Of a stretch of 64,000 bases of DNA, positions 35,515 through 47,580 are shown piece after piece. The notes beneath the pieces are model-generated. The model did not search any database. It had not been told where the DNA came from and was given only the letters and a program-made list of their open reading frames with translations. Source of the DNA: Zhengitettix transpicula (lineage: Eukaryota > Arthropoda > Insecta > Orthoptera > Tetrigidae); assembly GCA_037074705.1 (NCBI GenBank), contig CM073591.1, forward strand, positions 158,379,032 to 158,443,031. The letters run 5' to 3'. The position numbers and the translations under genes were made by a program. The stretch's first letter is position 1. Every line of letters begins with the position of its first letter.

Positions 35515-38500
35515 TTGCTCGTTTACTTCATACATAGCCAACCTTTCCTTTAAATGAATGGTTATACTATCTATCTTAAGAAACTAAAATGAAACGTGTT
35601 TCCTACGCAATAATTGTTTATAATTAACCTGGAATTCATGTTTAGTGCCTAAATATCTTACAGCCAAGTATGAAAAATCCAACAAAATTATTAGTATATT
35701 TCCTACAATTCTACTGGACTAAAGAGAAAGACGTGCTTTTACTTTAATCGTGGGAGATGTCATACTGTATCTAAATATCAAATTATAAAGTAAGTTTAGT
35801 ATTAAATTACTTTTAAAATTAATGTCGGGAACTACAATTTCATGTCCTGTCTTGTCACTCATAAAATTGTCCCGTCTGATTTAATGTCAAGATATATTTA
35901 AAATCAAACTGAATTCACCGTAGCCTACATTGAACACTCCATTTTGTAGGCTTTAATAGAGTTTGTTCCCAACTGTGCGTACAAAATTGGTTATGTGTAC
36001 CAGTAACTAGTTAGAGGTAATTCAACTTCAAGCGGTGTTGTTTGTGCAATTTTAATTGACAGCTCTTTTATTTACATTATATCCGATAAACCAGTTTTGT
36101 GCTAGACCGTCTACACTAACAATAGTTTTGTACAGAAATTTATCATTATTTTCATAAAAGAATTAAATTATAAATCTATTGTTGAAATATGTGGGTAGAC
36201 GGATATTTCGTTAGATGTCGGAATTTTCTCGTTTAAATATAAAAATTTAATACTATCAATAATTTACCATTTTATGGAGTATTTTTTAAATTGTTTCTCA
36301 ACAAATAAATTGAGTTTGGCCAATATCGCCCAGTTCTCATGCGCGCTGTTGTAATGAGCTATAATAGAAAAACAATATACTAATTGGTACCATAGTAATT
36401 GTACTGTAACGCGTGTATTTTGGTTTAGTTTTGCTTTGTCTCGGAAGTGTTCTTTGCTGTAGTTTGGAGAATTAGATGCCGGGAGTTGTTTTCTGTGAAA
36501 TGTTGTACAAGGCGTGCGTGGGGGTGGAGGAGATAAATATTTCCATCGAAGTAATTTTCGTGTCCTGTCTCGATTGCTGGCCTCAACATGACAGAATTGT
36601 TGGCCATTGTTGACTACGGAACTGCAGCTGCGTGCTATAACTCTTGTAACAATGGAAGAATCGGTGAAACTGACATTTCGACCAAGTTTTCTAATAATGA
36701 AAAAATTAAAAGAATGGGAGGCTATAATGGAGGGAACGGAGATAAGCTTTTGAAACTAGACAGTTGTTCTGCGCTCACCGCAGCTGGTGGATGTGATTAT
36801 GAGAGGCTCCGTATTGCGTTACGTGTATACGTTTTAAGTGTCACCGATCTACAAATCTCTTGAGTTCTGCTGTAAACTTTTCCAAGATGTTTCCTCTGAT
36901 ATAGTCCGATGCAGAATCGTCGTGAGAAAGGGGCCACAATTTGTTAGTGAAGAGTTCATCGAAGCCACACAATTTAGTACGACGGCTTGCCAGAAATCAA
37001 TCCCGGAGGCCGACGCATTAGCCAGTGGTCAACCCCTGAGTCGACGCCTTGCAATGGTCCTGACTAAAGTCATCACTGCACTTCTGCCGGCTGTGAGATA
37101 CGGAGACGTCGGTACGAGAGCTGCAGCAGGCAACACGACACAGAATAGCAGTACATATTTGGTACGGGCAGCAGATCTCTTCTACGTAAAAACCACAGGT
37201 GCCTGAGATAAGAGTTTTCCATGCTTAACTGTAATAAACTTATTACAAATTCTTTAATGGTCAATAATTTTTATGATTTAACGTAAAAACCCAGCCTACA
37301 AAAAATAATTCTTTACAGTACTCATTATTGAGCTTTAATCTAGGTGTCATTCCATGTCACTGCAAATACGATGGGAAAAATCGCACACGAAGCAGTGAAT
37401 GAAAACCTATTCATATAGTCACACAATAAGACTTTTAAGAGATTCTAGAAAAAAGTGAATCTGTGTCAATGACTGAATCCAAAATTAGTAAAAAAAAATT
37501 AAAAGGCTGCGAAAACGAGTAACATATATGTGTAAGAAATGAGAAATATATAAGTACTTAGGGGAATAGAGCCTAAATTTCCTGAATATTTTTTCACGGT
37601 CGTAAAAATGGCTGTTAAATTTGTTATGGACATAAGTAATGTATTGATAAATTATTATACCGTTAAAAGTAACTACAAACAGTCAAAAATGTAATGTAAG
37701 CCCTCCTACAAATTAAAGCAGATTTGAGCCGATTTTCGAGCAGAGACCTGCGCAGGAAGAGCTGTTTGACACCGCTCAACAGCTAGAGGAATGCATCCAA
37801 TTAACACGCTGCCTAAATTAGTTGGGTATGAAGTGCCGTAACTGCAATATGATTAAATGCGTGCAGGAATGCGGTGTTCTCCAGGCTGAAACTGCACACC
37901 TAGACAAATGCGATGGGTCCGACCGAATATTTGGGAGCGTTAACCTGCACACTACAAAGCTTTACTAAATCTAAACGTTATCAGCCTTTCCGCAGCGTAA
38001 GATGAAAATAATTTACGTGTAATTCAACTGAATAAAAAAGCTTTGTATTCCCTTTAAATTAACCACAAGTGCAATGAATTACATATAAATATAAAAAACT
38101 AAATAATATAACCTATTAATAAAAATTAACCAACCCCAACAAAATTCGTAAAATCTCTTAATTATAAAAATTGAATATTCCAATGTAATAGATTTGTAGA
38201 CTTACAGTGTCTTCCTTTAGTACTCCTAAGTATGAATACTATTTTAATTAAATCTAGGAAATATTCCTATTTTACATTGTCTTCAATCAAATAGTGTAAA
38301 ATGTGCACATTAATGGTCTTTAAGGTGAACGCCAGGAAAATATTTTCGTTTGTGGATAAACTCTTCCAGATATTTACAAAGGCGACATCATAAGATCCGT
38401 TTCAATTAAGGGTTGCGTATAAATTCTATTTCCCTTATGACTGTACAGTAAAATAATGTTTAAACATAATGAGATGATGGTTTTTGTGGCAGATAAAACT

Positions 38501-39255
38501 TCACTAGGAACCATTGGTTACTGGATGACCTTGGACGCCTAGCTACCTATTTAAGCGGACAAGCGAATAAGCTTCTTCAGTCTTGGTCTAGACTTGAGAA
38601 TGCTTGGAGTTAACAAGCTATACCTGGCCCACGAGCCCAAAAACCAATATCATCTGCAATTGAATCCAACGTGGCCTCGTCCAAATTAAGCAAGACATAA
38701 TTGGTTTAGTCCCATTTAATTCGGCCTCCACTAACATACACCATTTGTTACTCCATAATTCTGGCAATTTCATGGTCGCTCAATCATTCAGGGCTGCTGG
38801 GAATACGCTGTCTTTAGGTGCACTATGTGTAGACGAAATGCAGCAGCTTGACTATCCAAGGAAATTCTATGGAAAATCAGTCGTTTCGGAGTTATACGTG
38901 AAAAAGGCAGATTGTGTCGAAATACTACAACGTTACAGCCAAAACAGCATCCACGCAGCAGCGAAAGTAAAGTTTAGAAAGAATGAGCAACTTTTTCAGA
39001 GGGGGGTTACCATGTATATACCTAAATCATTAGTAGCCATATTATGTAACATAATTTTTATTATCTCTTAGCACAGTAACAGACGATACAGTATTTTAGA
39101 GAAATGGCCTGCCGTTACTATGGAAACTTTGCGATGTTAGGCGGAGGTCTCTCTGACACACGTAGTATCTGGGGCGAAATTAAATTTCCTTAATTAAACT
39201 TCGAGACATCTGTTGCTACACATGTTTCATTTTATTTTTACAATTACTATAAGCT
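35515..39255. other. No recognised gene; GC-richer segment at 36380-37230
   Basis: Mostly AT-rich. The segment at about 36380-37230 is less AT-rich and contains two overlapping plus frames, 36588-36863 (91 residues) and 36838-37206 (122 residues), neither with a domain I recognise. A further 108-residue plus frame at 38745-39071 is also unassigned. A GC-richer patch at about 37730-37960 has nothing recognisable. These could be relic exons or mobile-element sequence. I give no function. Confidence 0.35.
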
Positions 39256-39261
39256 CTTTTT

Positions 39262-39826
39262 TGGGGGGTAACAGGATACAGGAGGGTAATCCACATGGTG
39301 GCAACTCCCCTTCAATAGAAGAGATCTGAAAGGGGGGATGCAGTAGGGTAGAGGAAGGTAGCCAAGGGTTAACTAGGGCCCCCGGGCTATATTTTAAGGA
39401 TCATACGCGGCATTCGCCTAAAGAAATACAGGGAGAACCCTAGAAAAACCTGCATCAGGTAGGTCGGGCATTGGGTACTTGTCCCACGCCCTTCCGATAG
39501 CGGCAGAGGAGTTTAATGTGGGGACGCAGCATTCCCTTCTCTGTGCCTCGACCAGTTTAAGAGGCACCTGGTCGACTATTCCAATGCGAATAGCGGACAA
39601 CTCTTACCGTATGCCCAAGGTCTGTGACCCCGGAACACACACCTCTCAGAATAGGTCGAGGTGCCTCGGCTTGTGGGAACCTTAGTTCAAAAACGGAGAG
39701 GAAAAGGCATCCCCAAAGGTAGCCCCTTAGTATCTCTCCTACAAGGTTCTGCCTGCGAGAGAACATCCCTCGCAGGTACCTGCGAGGAAATAGCCCTCGA
39801 AGACCTTCCCGAGCGAAATAGGCACA
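39262..39826 (+). repeat. Rep1 copy, full length, plus orientation
   Basis: Begins after a T/G run (TTTTTTGGGGGGTAACAGG) with GGGTAATCCACATGGTGG, ends with the hairpin end (CCTGCGAGAGAACATCCCTCGCAGG at 39748-39773 split as two arms CCTGCGAG and CTCGCAGG), after which a second CTGCGAGG-containing stretch follows to about 39826. All internal blocks of the family are present and well preserved. The next copy follows immediately in the same orientation. Confidence 0.9.
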
Positions 39827-40117
39827 TTTTTTAGGGCAACAGACTACATGAGGGTAATCCACGTCGGGCAACTCCCATTTAATAGCATAGGAAGGGATTT
39901 GAAATGGGGGATGCGGAAGGGTAGAGGAAGGTAGCCAAGGGTTACTAGGGCCCCCGGGCAGGGAAAACCCTAGAAAAACCTGCATCGGGTAGGTTGGGAG
40001 TTGGGTACTTGTCCCACGCCCTTCCGATAGCGGGAGAGGAGTTTTCTGTGGGGACGCAGCATTCCCTTCTCCGTGCCTCGACCAGTTTAGGAGGCAGCTG
40101 GCCGACTACTCCAATGG
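39827..40117 (+). repeat. Rep1 copy, partial, plus orientation
   Basis: Starts with TTTTTTAGGGCAACAGACTA, contains CCAAGGGTTACTAGGGCCC, then lacks about 50 bases (the GCTATAGTTTAAGGATCC-GGCATTCGCC part) and continues to CAGCTGGCCGACTACTCCAA, where it stops. The internal gap joins GGGCCCCCGGGC directly to AGGGAAAACCC. Confidence 0.9.
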
Positions 40118-41339
40118 CTCAATACATCTTTTCTTTTGTAACAAAAGGTATTTCGCGTAAGAACTGAAAGAATATTCGTAAATTATGTGGCAATATTTCC
40201 GCAAATGGTTAATAAGTCATTTTCTGCATAATTTTACTCGAAAATATACTCGTTCAAAGTTTATGGAGTGAAAATTAAAATTGGTATTATTTATATACGC
40301 ATTTTAATTACTCTAACGTTCTGAAACTGTTTGTAGTTAAAATAATGCTACAGTGTTTCAGGGAAATATCAGAGCTTAAATAACACATTCGTACATTAAA
40401 ACAAGAGAAAACAGTAAATTATTTAATTAACTATGTTAATAAATTCATTATTTAGTCGCTTTCAGGAAAACATTAATGCTACTATTGGCTTATTAGTAAT
40501 TCAAATTAATTTGACACACGTTTTTTTTTGTTGCGGAAAAATTCAGTTTTTTATTACAATTAACATCTATTTTGTAGCAATGAAGCTTATGACAAACACA
40601 ACAAAACCTTGCTAAAAGTTAGTGACGCCTGACAAAAAATATTTAAAAGTTCGTTTACTCGTCTGTTGATGAAAAAAGGTCTTAAATATTTACAGGCAAA
40701 TGTATTTCGGTATCGGAAAATGAAGGGAAAAGTTGACTCAGCGGAAACAGTGTTTATATTCCGCTCAATTTTCCGTTAGAGTTGGAGCACCAATATTATT
40801 GCTCACCCCTGCATTGCGTTGGAAACAAATGCCACGAATCTGAAACCCATGGAAACACAAAATTATTCAGTCTGTCTTGAACAAATACCAATTTTTATGT
40901 TATGCGCCTGTCAGACCGTTATCAGAAAATTGAATTTCACGCGATTATTCAACTTCGAATATAATTTGTCGTGGAAATGCACGTTTATTTGTAGTCAGCA
41001 GTCGTTTAAATTGCAAATAATTATTTTTAATTCAATGACGCATGCTATGTTATTTATGTCATCATGAGCGGGAATTACAATTTAAAAAGAAAGAGGATTG
41101 TTCGAACACCATATTAATATTGAAATATCAACGATGAATATTGCGTCTCATTTGCCTCTCCGTGCACTGCGAACGATTGGAATTAAATTTCCTATTATAC
41201 TTCACTTGAAAGAAACTCACCAAATGAGCCGATATGGCCGTACATGACACTCTGTGACACACAAAAACGTAGATTACAATTATTCTTACTAAGAGAGAAG
41301 TTGTAATTTGATATTTTTATAATTCAGTGTAATATACTT
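40118..41339. other. No recognised gene
   Basis: AT-rich. An 82-residue plus frame (40819-41067) is unassigned. No repeat recognised. Confidence 0.4.
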
Positions 41340-41536
41340 TAGTACCACTGTGCTAAAAAGTAAGGTGAAATTGTCATTTAAAACTCCCGGGTATTAGGAA
41401 GGCAGGTAATTTTTTTTCCTAGGATGGTAGGACTGTCTATAATATTTCCCAAGCTTCTGTTTCTTAAAAGGTTTAATTATCTCCGAGTTACAAGTGGTTT
41501 TGTAAACGACCAAAAGTGAATTTTTCGATTTTTGCA

Positions 41537-42558
41537 ATGGATGATTTTGTTGAGCAAAGAACTTGCATAAAATTTTGTTTTCGGAACGAATATTCTTGTG
41601 CGGACACGTTGAAAATGTTGCGGAAGGCCTTTGGTGATCAAACTAAGGCACAAAAAACGTTTATAAGTGGTACAACGAGTTCAAAGAGGGCCGAGAACGC
41701 GTTGAAGACGATCCGCGCTCTGGACGACCATCAACGTCTACCGACGAGGGCCACGTCCAAAAAATCAAAGATTTGGTGCTTGAAAATCGTCGATGACAAT
41801 TAGAGATCTCGCTGATAGTGTTGGAATATCATTTGGCTCAGCCCAAACCATTTTGAAGAATGTTTTGTGTCTCAAACGCATCAAGTCTCGATTGGCGCCA
41901 AAATCGCTCAATTTTTTTTGGAAAAAAAGCATTGCGTTGATGTGTGTGAAACTTTGCTGTCTGACTATCAGGACCACTTTAAATGCATCATTACTGGACA
42001 CGAGACTTGGATTTACGCATGCGACCCTGAAACCACCGACCAATCCAGCGCATATCGTGCAAAATGTGAAGCAAGACCGAAAATCAAGGTCACATTGACA
42101 GTTTTCTTTGATTATCGTGGTGTGGTGCACTATGAATTCCTTCCGCCGGACCAAACTGTCAACAAAGAATATTATTTGAGCGTTATGCGTCGTTTGCGTG
42201 AAGCTATTCGTCTGAAACGGCCGGAATTATGGGCGAACAACTCTTGGTTCCTTCATCACGATAATGCACCATGTCATACTGCATTGGTTTTTCGCAACTT
42301 TTTTGCCAAAAACTCTACTCATATCGTTCCGCAACCACCGTATTTACCTGATTTGGCTCCGTGCGACTTCTGGCTATTCAGCAATCTCAAAAGGTCAATG
42401 CGGGGACGCCGTTTAGACACGATTGAGGAGATAAAAACCGAATCGAAGGTCTATACCGGTCTATACCGAAAAAAGATTATTCCGACTGTTATGAGGACTG
42501 GAAAAAGCGTTGGAAAAATTGCGTTTTATTGGACGGGGATTACTTTGAATGGGATTAA
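41537..42558 (+). pseudogene. Mariner transposase pseudogene
   Basis: Mariner transposases cut and paste their element using an N-terminal double helix-turn-helix and a DD34D catalytic domain in the nucleus. The ATG at 41537 opens MDDFVEQRTCIKFCFRNEYS; a frameshift near 41655 leads to VYKWYNEFKEGRER and DDPRSGRPSTSTDEG, the next (about 41797) to MTIRDLADSVGIS, and another near 41930 to the catalytic part, which is open for most of its length. The usual TGDETW reads TGHETW: the first catalytic Asp is His (codon 41999-42001). The second (HHDNAPCHT, codon 42260-42262) and third Asp (PDLAPCDFWLF, codon 42365-42367) are kept, separated by 34 residues. A short duplication (GGTCTATACC twice, about 42448-42468) causes the last shift, before EDWKKRW and GDYFEWD and the stop at 42556. 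Length without shifts would be about 340 residues, as normal. Confidence 0.92.
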
Positions 42559-42601
42559 ATTGCTTTGGAAGAATAAATAAAGAATTTATATTTTATAAAT
42601 A

Positions 42602-42630
42602 AATTCACATTACTTTTTGTTCAAATTGCT
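42602..42630 (-). repeat. Mariner right inverted terminal repeat
   Basis: AATTCACATTACTTTTTGTT followed by CAAATTGCT. Reverse complement resembles the left end at 41342-41371 in the AAAAAGTAANGTGAA core. Confidence 0.65.
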
Positions 42631-42773
42631 ATATTATGTAATTGCATGATCCAGCAGAAAGTCTAACTTAATATTATTTTAAGTATTATCCAAAATAAAG
42701 ATGTAATTTACACGTAATAATACACTTTATTAAAATAGGTTTCCAAAAGCTAATATGGCTTTGAAGTTTATGC

Positions 42774-42789
42774 TATACCGTACGGTATA
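42774..42789. other. 16-bp perfect palindrome
   Basis: TATACCGTACGGTATA is its own reverse complement. About one such palindrome is expected by chance in a window of this length, so it may mean nothing. Confidence 0.5.
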
Positions 42790-42847
42790 CGAAATAAAAT
42801 AATAATAATAATTTCATACTTGGATAACAACAACGTCAATAATTATA

Positions 42848-42889
42848 TCTACACGATACTGTTCATCTATAAAACGTGTAGATGAACAG
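42848..42889. other. Overlapping alternative hairpins
   Basis: CTGTTCATCTA (42859-42869) and TAGATGAACAG (42879-42889) form a perfect 11-bp stem with a 9-base loop. Alternatively TCTACACG (42848-42855) pairs with CGTGTAGA (42875-42882), which overlaps the right arm. The two stems exclude each other. Function unknown. Confidence 0.55.
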
Positions 42890-42937
42890 AATAAAAAATC
42901 ATGTACATAATAAAATAATTTGTTTATGAATTTTTTG

Positions 42938-43075
42938 AACATATATGAATTTTGTGTGTGTGTGTGTAACATATTAATTTTAATTATGTTTGTATGTAAT
43001 TGTCTATTGAACATTTGTGACGAATCATATTTCCTCATTAGAGGGCTAATGGTGAATAAATCTATCTGTCTATCT
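42938..43075 (+). mobile_element. 5'-truncated LINE 3' end
   Basis: The sequence from ATATATGAATTTTGTGTGTG to GTGACGAATCATATTTCCTC, GAGGGCTAATGGTGAATAAA and a short TCTATC-type tail matches the 3' end of the LINE remnant at 50549-51450 (read there on the minus strand). The copy retains only about 140 bases, as usual for 5'-truncated LINE insertions. The tail is a short (TCTA/TCTG) repeat instead of poly(A). Confidence 0.8.
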
Positions 43076-43580
43076 TTGTACAACGTTATGTACAATGTAG
43101 TTATTTCAATTTTTATAGTTTCACAAAACATAGAGATATATCGAATAAAGATTTTAAAATAATTAGATGAAGTTGCCAAATACAGTTAAAAGTAAGTGAT
43201 GATATAACTACAACACAACGTTTCTGAGATCCTTGTTCTTATCGTCAGGTGATTGGAAAAAACACGAGTTGAAAAACTCAAAATCTTTAGAGAAGTCGTG
43301 TCGTATTTATCTAATCACTTAATTCAGTCATTATTTGGCTATTTAATCTAATTATTTTATTTTATACAAACGTATTATATTCTCATTTCAATTGAAGATA
43401 ATAAAATTGAAACTTCAGCTGCATAACATGCTGGATTACCTACATAAATAATATATTTTAATTTTAATAATAATTTTTCCTAAATAATACTATGGAGTTC
43501 ATAGATACATGCTTCCCTCTCGTGTTAAAATTTATTTCATACCACTCACGTGAGTGGCGCTGTCATAGGATGTATTCAAT

Positions 43581-43951
43581 ATGACTGCTGCACTTGGCAT
43601 TCGTCAAAAGCAACTTGATGTTATAATAATTCCTGTGCTGTGAGAACGAGGTTGAAAAACGTATATGGAGATGTTTCTGTCGATTGCAACACAGTTAGTC
43701 GGTGGGAAAACAGATTACGTGGTGAAAGAAGGCGCGCCAATATTCGGGAAACTCCTCGCAGCGGCGGACCCCCACACTGCAATAAATTCTTGACAATGTG
43801 CAGAGAGTTATCGTCACTTTTGAGAGGGGTGGGAATAATGTGTAAAAATAAATTTTGTTTCTAAGGGATGTGTCTACAAACAGTAAAATTAAGATGAAAA
43901 TGTAATTTTGAAACAAATGTTGCGCATTACGTTTCGAGTGACCTACAAAGT
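43581..43951 (+). pseudogene. Internally deleted mariner-like element
   Basis: The ATG at 43581 reads MTAALGIRQKQLDVI; after a frameshift comes RTRLKNVYGDVSVDCNTVSR, then RRANIRETPRSGGPP: the helix-turn-helix N-terminus of a mariner-like transposase with its SGRP-type linker. Immediately after, at about 43785, the sequence appears to jump to the far end of such an element: a short C-terminal-like stretch, a non-coding end and GCGCATTACGTTTCGAGTGA (43922-43941), which looks like a mariner terminal repeat. The catalytic DDD domain is absent, so this is an internally deleted, non-autonomous copy of a lineage different from the mariner at 41342. The left terminal repeat was not identified. The C-terminal assignment is weak. 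Confidence 0.6.
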
Positions 43952-46900
43952 TGTTTAATCAGCTCCATATAAATTTTATTCAATGCCATATTTATGGCTA
44001 ATCATATGAGAAAAACTTTATAATGAAATTAAGTTAAACTTTCTCTTATAAAAGCGGACGGAAATATTTTAAGTAAGTACCTAAACTCTATAATATACTT
44101 ATTAATGAGTATATAAGTCATAAAAATATAGTTTAAGGAGAAATTACAATTTCTTTATAAAATTTATAATATAAAATCAGACGATGCGTTGTAAAATTAG
44201 GATATCTTCACCTTACGACATTAATAGCTAGAACTTCAAAACTAAATTATCAATATCCTTCAATAATCATTACTTTATGTCCTAAATAGAACTTTTCATT
44301 GCTCAAAAAATTAATTGTGTAAGTAATGTAAATTTCTTTGAATATATCAACTTTATCTTTTATATTACGTACATATTTAGACCATTTATTAGCTTTATTA
44401 CAGGCCAAATCTTAAAATTATGGAATCTATGTTCCTTAAACACTATTATAACGTTTCCAGTTATTATATAACACAAAAGTGAAAGTCACGTATTTGTATT
44501 TCTTACGTGTGTTATAAATAATATTTATTCATATTTGATGCAATACATAGTTACACATTACATATTTACCAGTTTTTCATTTCGTTTCTTGAAGATATTT
44601 GTAGAATCCAGTATTACTAAACGTTTTTCCATTAATTACTCGTTATAGTATTTTCCTTGACACCTCCAATCCATTTCTCACTAGTTGACCCAAGAATTAT
44701 TTAAATCTGTTGCATATTTACAGCCCTTAATAATTTATTCAATTTCTTATTAATTATCTTATATTTATTCATATATGTTACGCATATATTAAAAACAATA
44801 TTAATTATCTTATATTTGCGAAATAAGACTTATTGGGTTAAATTTTCTCTTTTACAAAATAAAAGAATACACATATACATTTATATTTACATTTATATGT
44901 CACTTCCGCATTTTATACACAATTACATCAAGTGAATTATTTGGATGTTTTTAAGAATTAACCATTAAATCAAATTTCCTTAAAGAAAACAATTTCGGTC
45001 CCACAACCCGCCAATTATCTTATGTCTCAGGGATTGTGAGCTTTTACTACCATTGCCGTCTCAGATATTTTCTATGAAGTTTCTTTCTTTCTTACACAAA
45101 TCCGGATACTGACTTCAACTGGCGTATATCCTCCTGTGAATGTTTGATATATCTGCAACCAGGCGGAGGAGATGGTTCAAATAGTTCAGCTCGGGATATT
45201 AGCAGTGACGTCACTCCGTGACGCCAAACCGTACGTTCAACAATGCATGACATCGCCATAATATGTCAAATATTAAAAATTAACATCAATGAATAATGAA
45301 TTATAAAACCAACTATTACTTTACTGAGCTATTATTAGTCAAATTACCGGTTGAACGCTAACTATATGCCACACGTATCCTTTAATATGCTTTTTTTAAA
45401 AATAAATGTTTTAATATATAATTTGGAAAAATTTCCAAAAATATATTAAACATGACAAAAGTAACTTTGGATCCTGATGTTGCACATATTCAACATAAAT
45501 ATAATTAAGTCTGATTTATTAGTATTTGTCATTAATTGGATATTTATTATTATTATAGTGCACTGAGAATACCCTGAGAATACGTTTAAATTTTCTTTCT
45601 TAAAAAAAATACAAACCACAGAAAATAATATATTCTGAAGTTGACCGGCGGGTAGAAAAATTTGACTTAATGCTCGGAAAGGCATCTTTTAACATATTCA
45701 CGGATGCCAAAAATTTCACGTTTCCTTAAGGGCATGTTGTTCCATACCTGATCACAAATTAGCTCTCTTAGAAACCAACAGATGCCTCTGGGGTGATACA
45801 AAAAGTTATGTTTAATATATGCACTAAAGGGATAAAACTATTTTAATATTCGTTTATATCTATTAGTTGCGTACTGTAGAACACTATAACAAATTAAATT
45901 TAATTGTAACACAACTGGACACTCCTTACACACATACAAATCATACTCTGTAAGTCTCCTGGCATGATACATAGACGGATAAATGAAAAATTCTCTTGAT
46001 TAACGACTCGTTTCCTTTATTTTTTTTGACTCATTGACAAATTAGACTACTTCTTCAAATCCCCAAATTTGCTTAGAAACTGTCATAACAATTCAACATT
46101 CTATTCGCCTCACAGAAATGCGACAACACCTTAAACTTAAAAACGTCAACTGCCTTAATTCAATAGAATCAACAACAATGAGTACTAATATCACGCGGAT
46201 CCGGTCAAAGATATCGCCATCAAGGAGGTTACCATCACAGACATTCTTTATGCGCGAACTAATTTAGTTTTAACAAAACATGAAGTAAAATTAAAAAGTG
46301 ACCGAAAATGACATGTCACTGATTTATTAACATATGCTGACCATTATTTCATAACGTAGTGATGAAACTAGACGGGAGAAGTTTTTTTTCTATATAATTT
46401 TTTCACTATAATGAAAAAATGTTTCTGGACCGTTTCGAAAAATGTCACATAAGTGACCCTGACATCCCTAAATGCTAATTTGTACGTCACATTAAATTTG
46501 TACCTATAGGCATGTTCTGATATTAAATTTCAGTATAATGTCAATTGTAGACTGTTTTCTATGTGATTGTATAATGACACCACCCGTAATTAATGTTACA
46601 GAAATACCCATAATTCCAGGCAATCTTTCTCTACTTTAACTTCAAATATAGGACTTAAAAATCAATTTCTTGCTCCAAATATGTCAACAACTTACTTTAC
46701 AAAGAGATTTAGTTTCACGCCAGTTTCACAAAATATTTTTTTCTAGTATGAATTCATTAATATTCCAGTGATATTAACTGAAAGGCGTCACCCCGTGACT
46801 ACACCAAATAATTGCTTGTAATAACCGCCATTAAATTTTAAATAGCTATATTCCAGACAAAATACAAGAGCTTCAAAAGTTGTTGTTTTATGGGGGTATT

Positions 46901-47159
46901 TTTAAAAACAGGTAACCAGTTTCTGCTAACCAGAAGTACCTTTTTTACCAGAATATTCGTTAACAATGATTTAACAGAAAAACATCATTAATATGGTCAA
47001 CATTCAACGGCATAATGCTGCATTTTACGTAATCATAAACAAAAAATTTCGGACGCAAATAATTTATGAAATTGTTTATGTCGTCACTTAGGTAGAGTCA
47101 AACATATAAAATTTATTTCAATTACTTAGCATAAAACTGTAGTATGTAAATAATTTTGA
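43952..47159. other. Long AT-rich stretch without recognised gene
   Basis: AT-rich throughout, apart from a small patch at about 45110-45240 that includes GTGACGTCACTCCGTGACGCC, where GTGACG and CGTCAC are close enough for a short stem. No coding sequence or shared repeat recognised. Confidence 0.45.
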
Positions 47160-47580
47160 TAATGTGACTTGTAATGACCCAATCACCATTAAGTTCCTTC
47201 ACGCACTTGTGAGTATAACAAGTGATTGAACCTCACCTTAGTGTCCCGGGAACATGAAAGGGAATGGTTGAAGTGCCAATGCCATCTCAGAGTGGAACAT
47301 GTGTGCATACCTGGACTTAGCGGCGGCTCTGGGAAGGTACGACTGAGCGATGTGGTATCTAGGGTAGCTACTCTCACCGCCACATTAATCTCGCAGTCAC
47401 GCTCGCCTGCACAGATTTGTCTCTGCCGGACAAGGATTTAGGACACCGTGAACAGCGGCTTACCACCCTGGGTGCCATTGGAGTGTAGCGTCGAAAGGAG
47501 ATGCCGTGCGAATTAACTAGTGGCGAACTGTGTGATGCATACCAACTGCTTACATTTGTCTGCGGCATGTAAACTTACTT
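47160..47580. other. GC-richer block, unidentified
   Basis: A compact block of balanced composition in AT-rich surroundings with overlapping frames of 64-71 residues on both strands. No domain recognised. Probably an old mobile-element fragment. Confidence 0.3.

Larger units (their letters stand above)
41342..42630 (+). mobile_element. Mariner element, near full length, inactive
   Basis: About 1.29 kb, the usual size of a mariner. Flanked by TA on both sides (41340-41341 and 42630-42631), as expected for Tc1/mariner insertion. The ends are imperfect inverted repeats of about 30 bases: GTGCTAAAAAGTAAGGTGAA on the left (within 41342-41371) and the complement of TTCACATTACTTTTTGTTCA on the right (42604-42623), sharing the core AAAAAGTAANGTGAA. 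It holds one transposase gene (41537-42558) that is frame-shifted and lacks a catalytic residue. Divergence between the two ends and the gene damage indicate an old copy. Confidence 0.85.

Noticed and set aside
36588..37206. Two overlapping open frames as protein genes
   Set aside because: No recognisable domain, no splice structure that I could support. Kept only as a region to check.
39557..39985. 142-residue minus-strand frame across two Rep1 copies, and similar frames in other Rep1 copies
   Set aside because: The frames are not conserved in position or phase between copies, and GC-rich repeats readily give open frames on both strands.
42774..42789. 16-bp palindrome as a regulatory operator
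   Set aside because: About one such palindrome is expected by chance in 64 kb and there is no gene next to it.
42814..43179. 121-residue minus-strand frame
   Set aside because: It runs antisense across the hairpin region, a TG repeat and the LINE tail, which explain the sequence.
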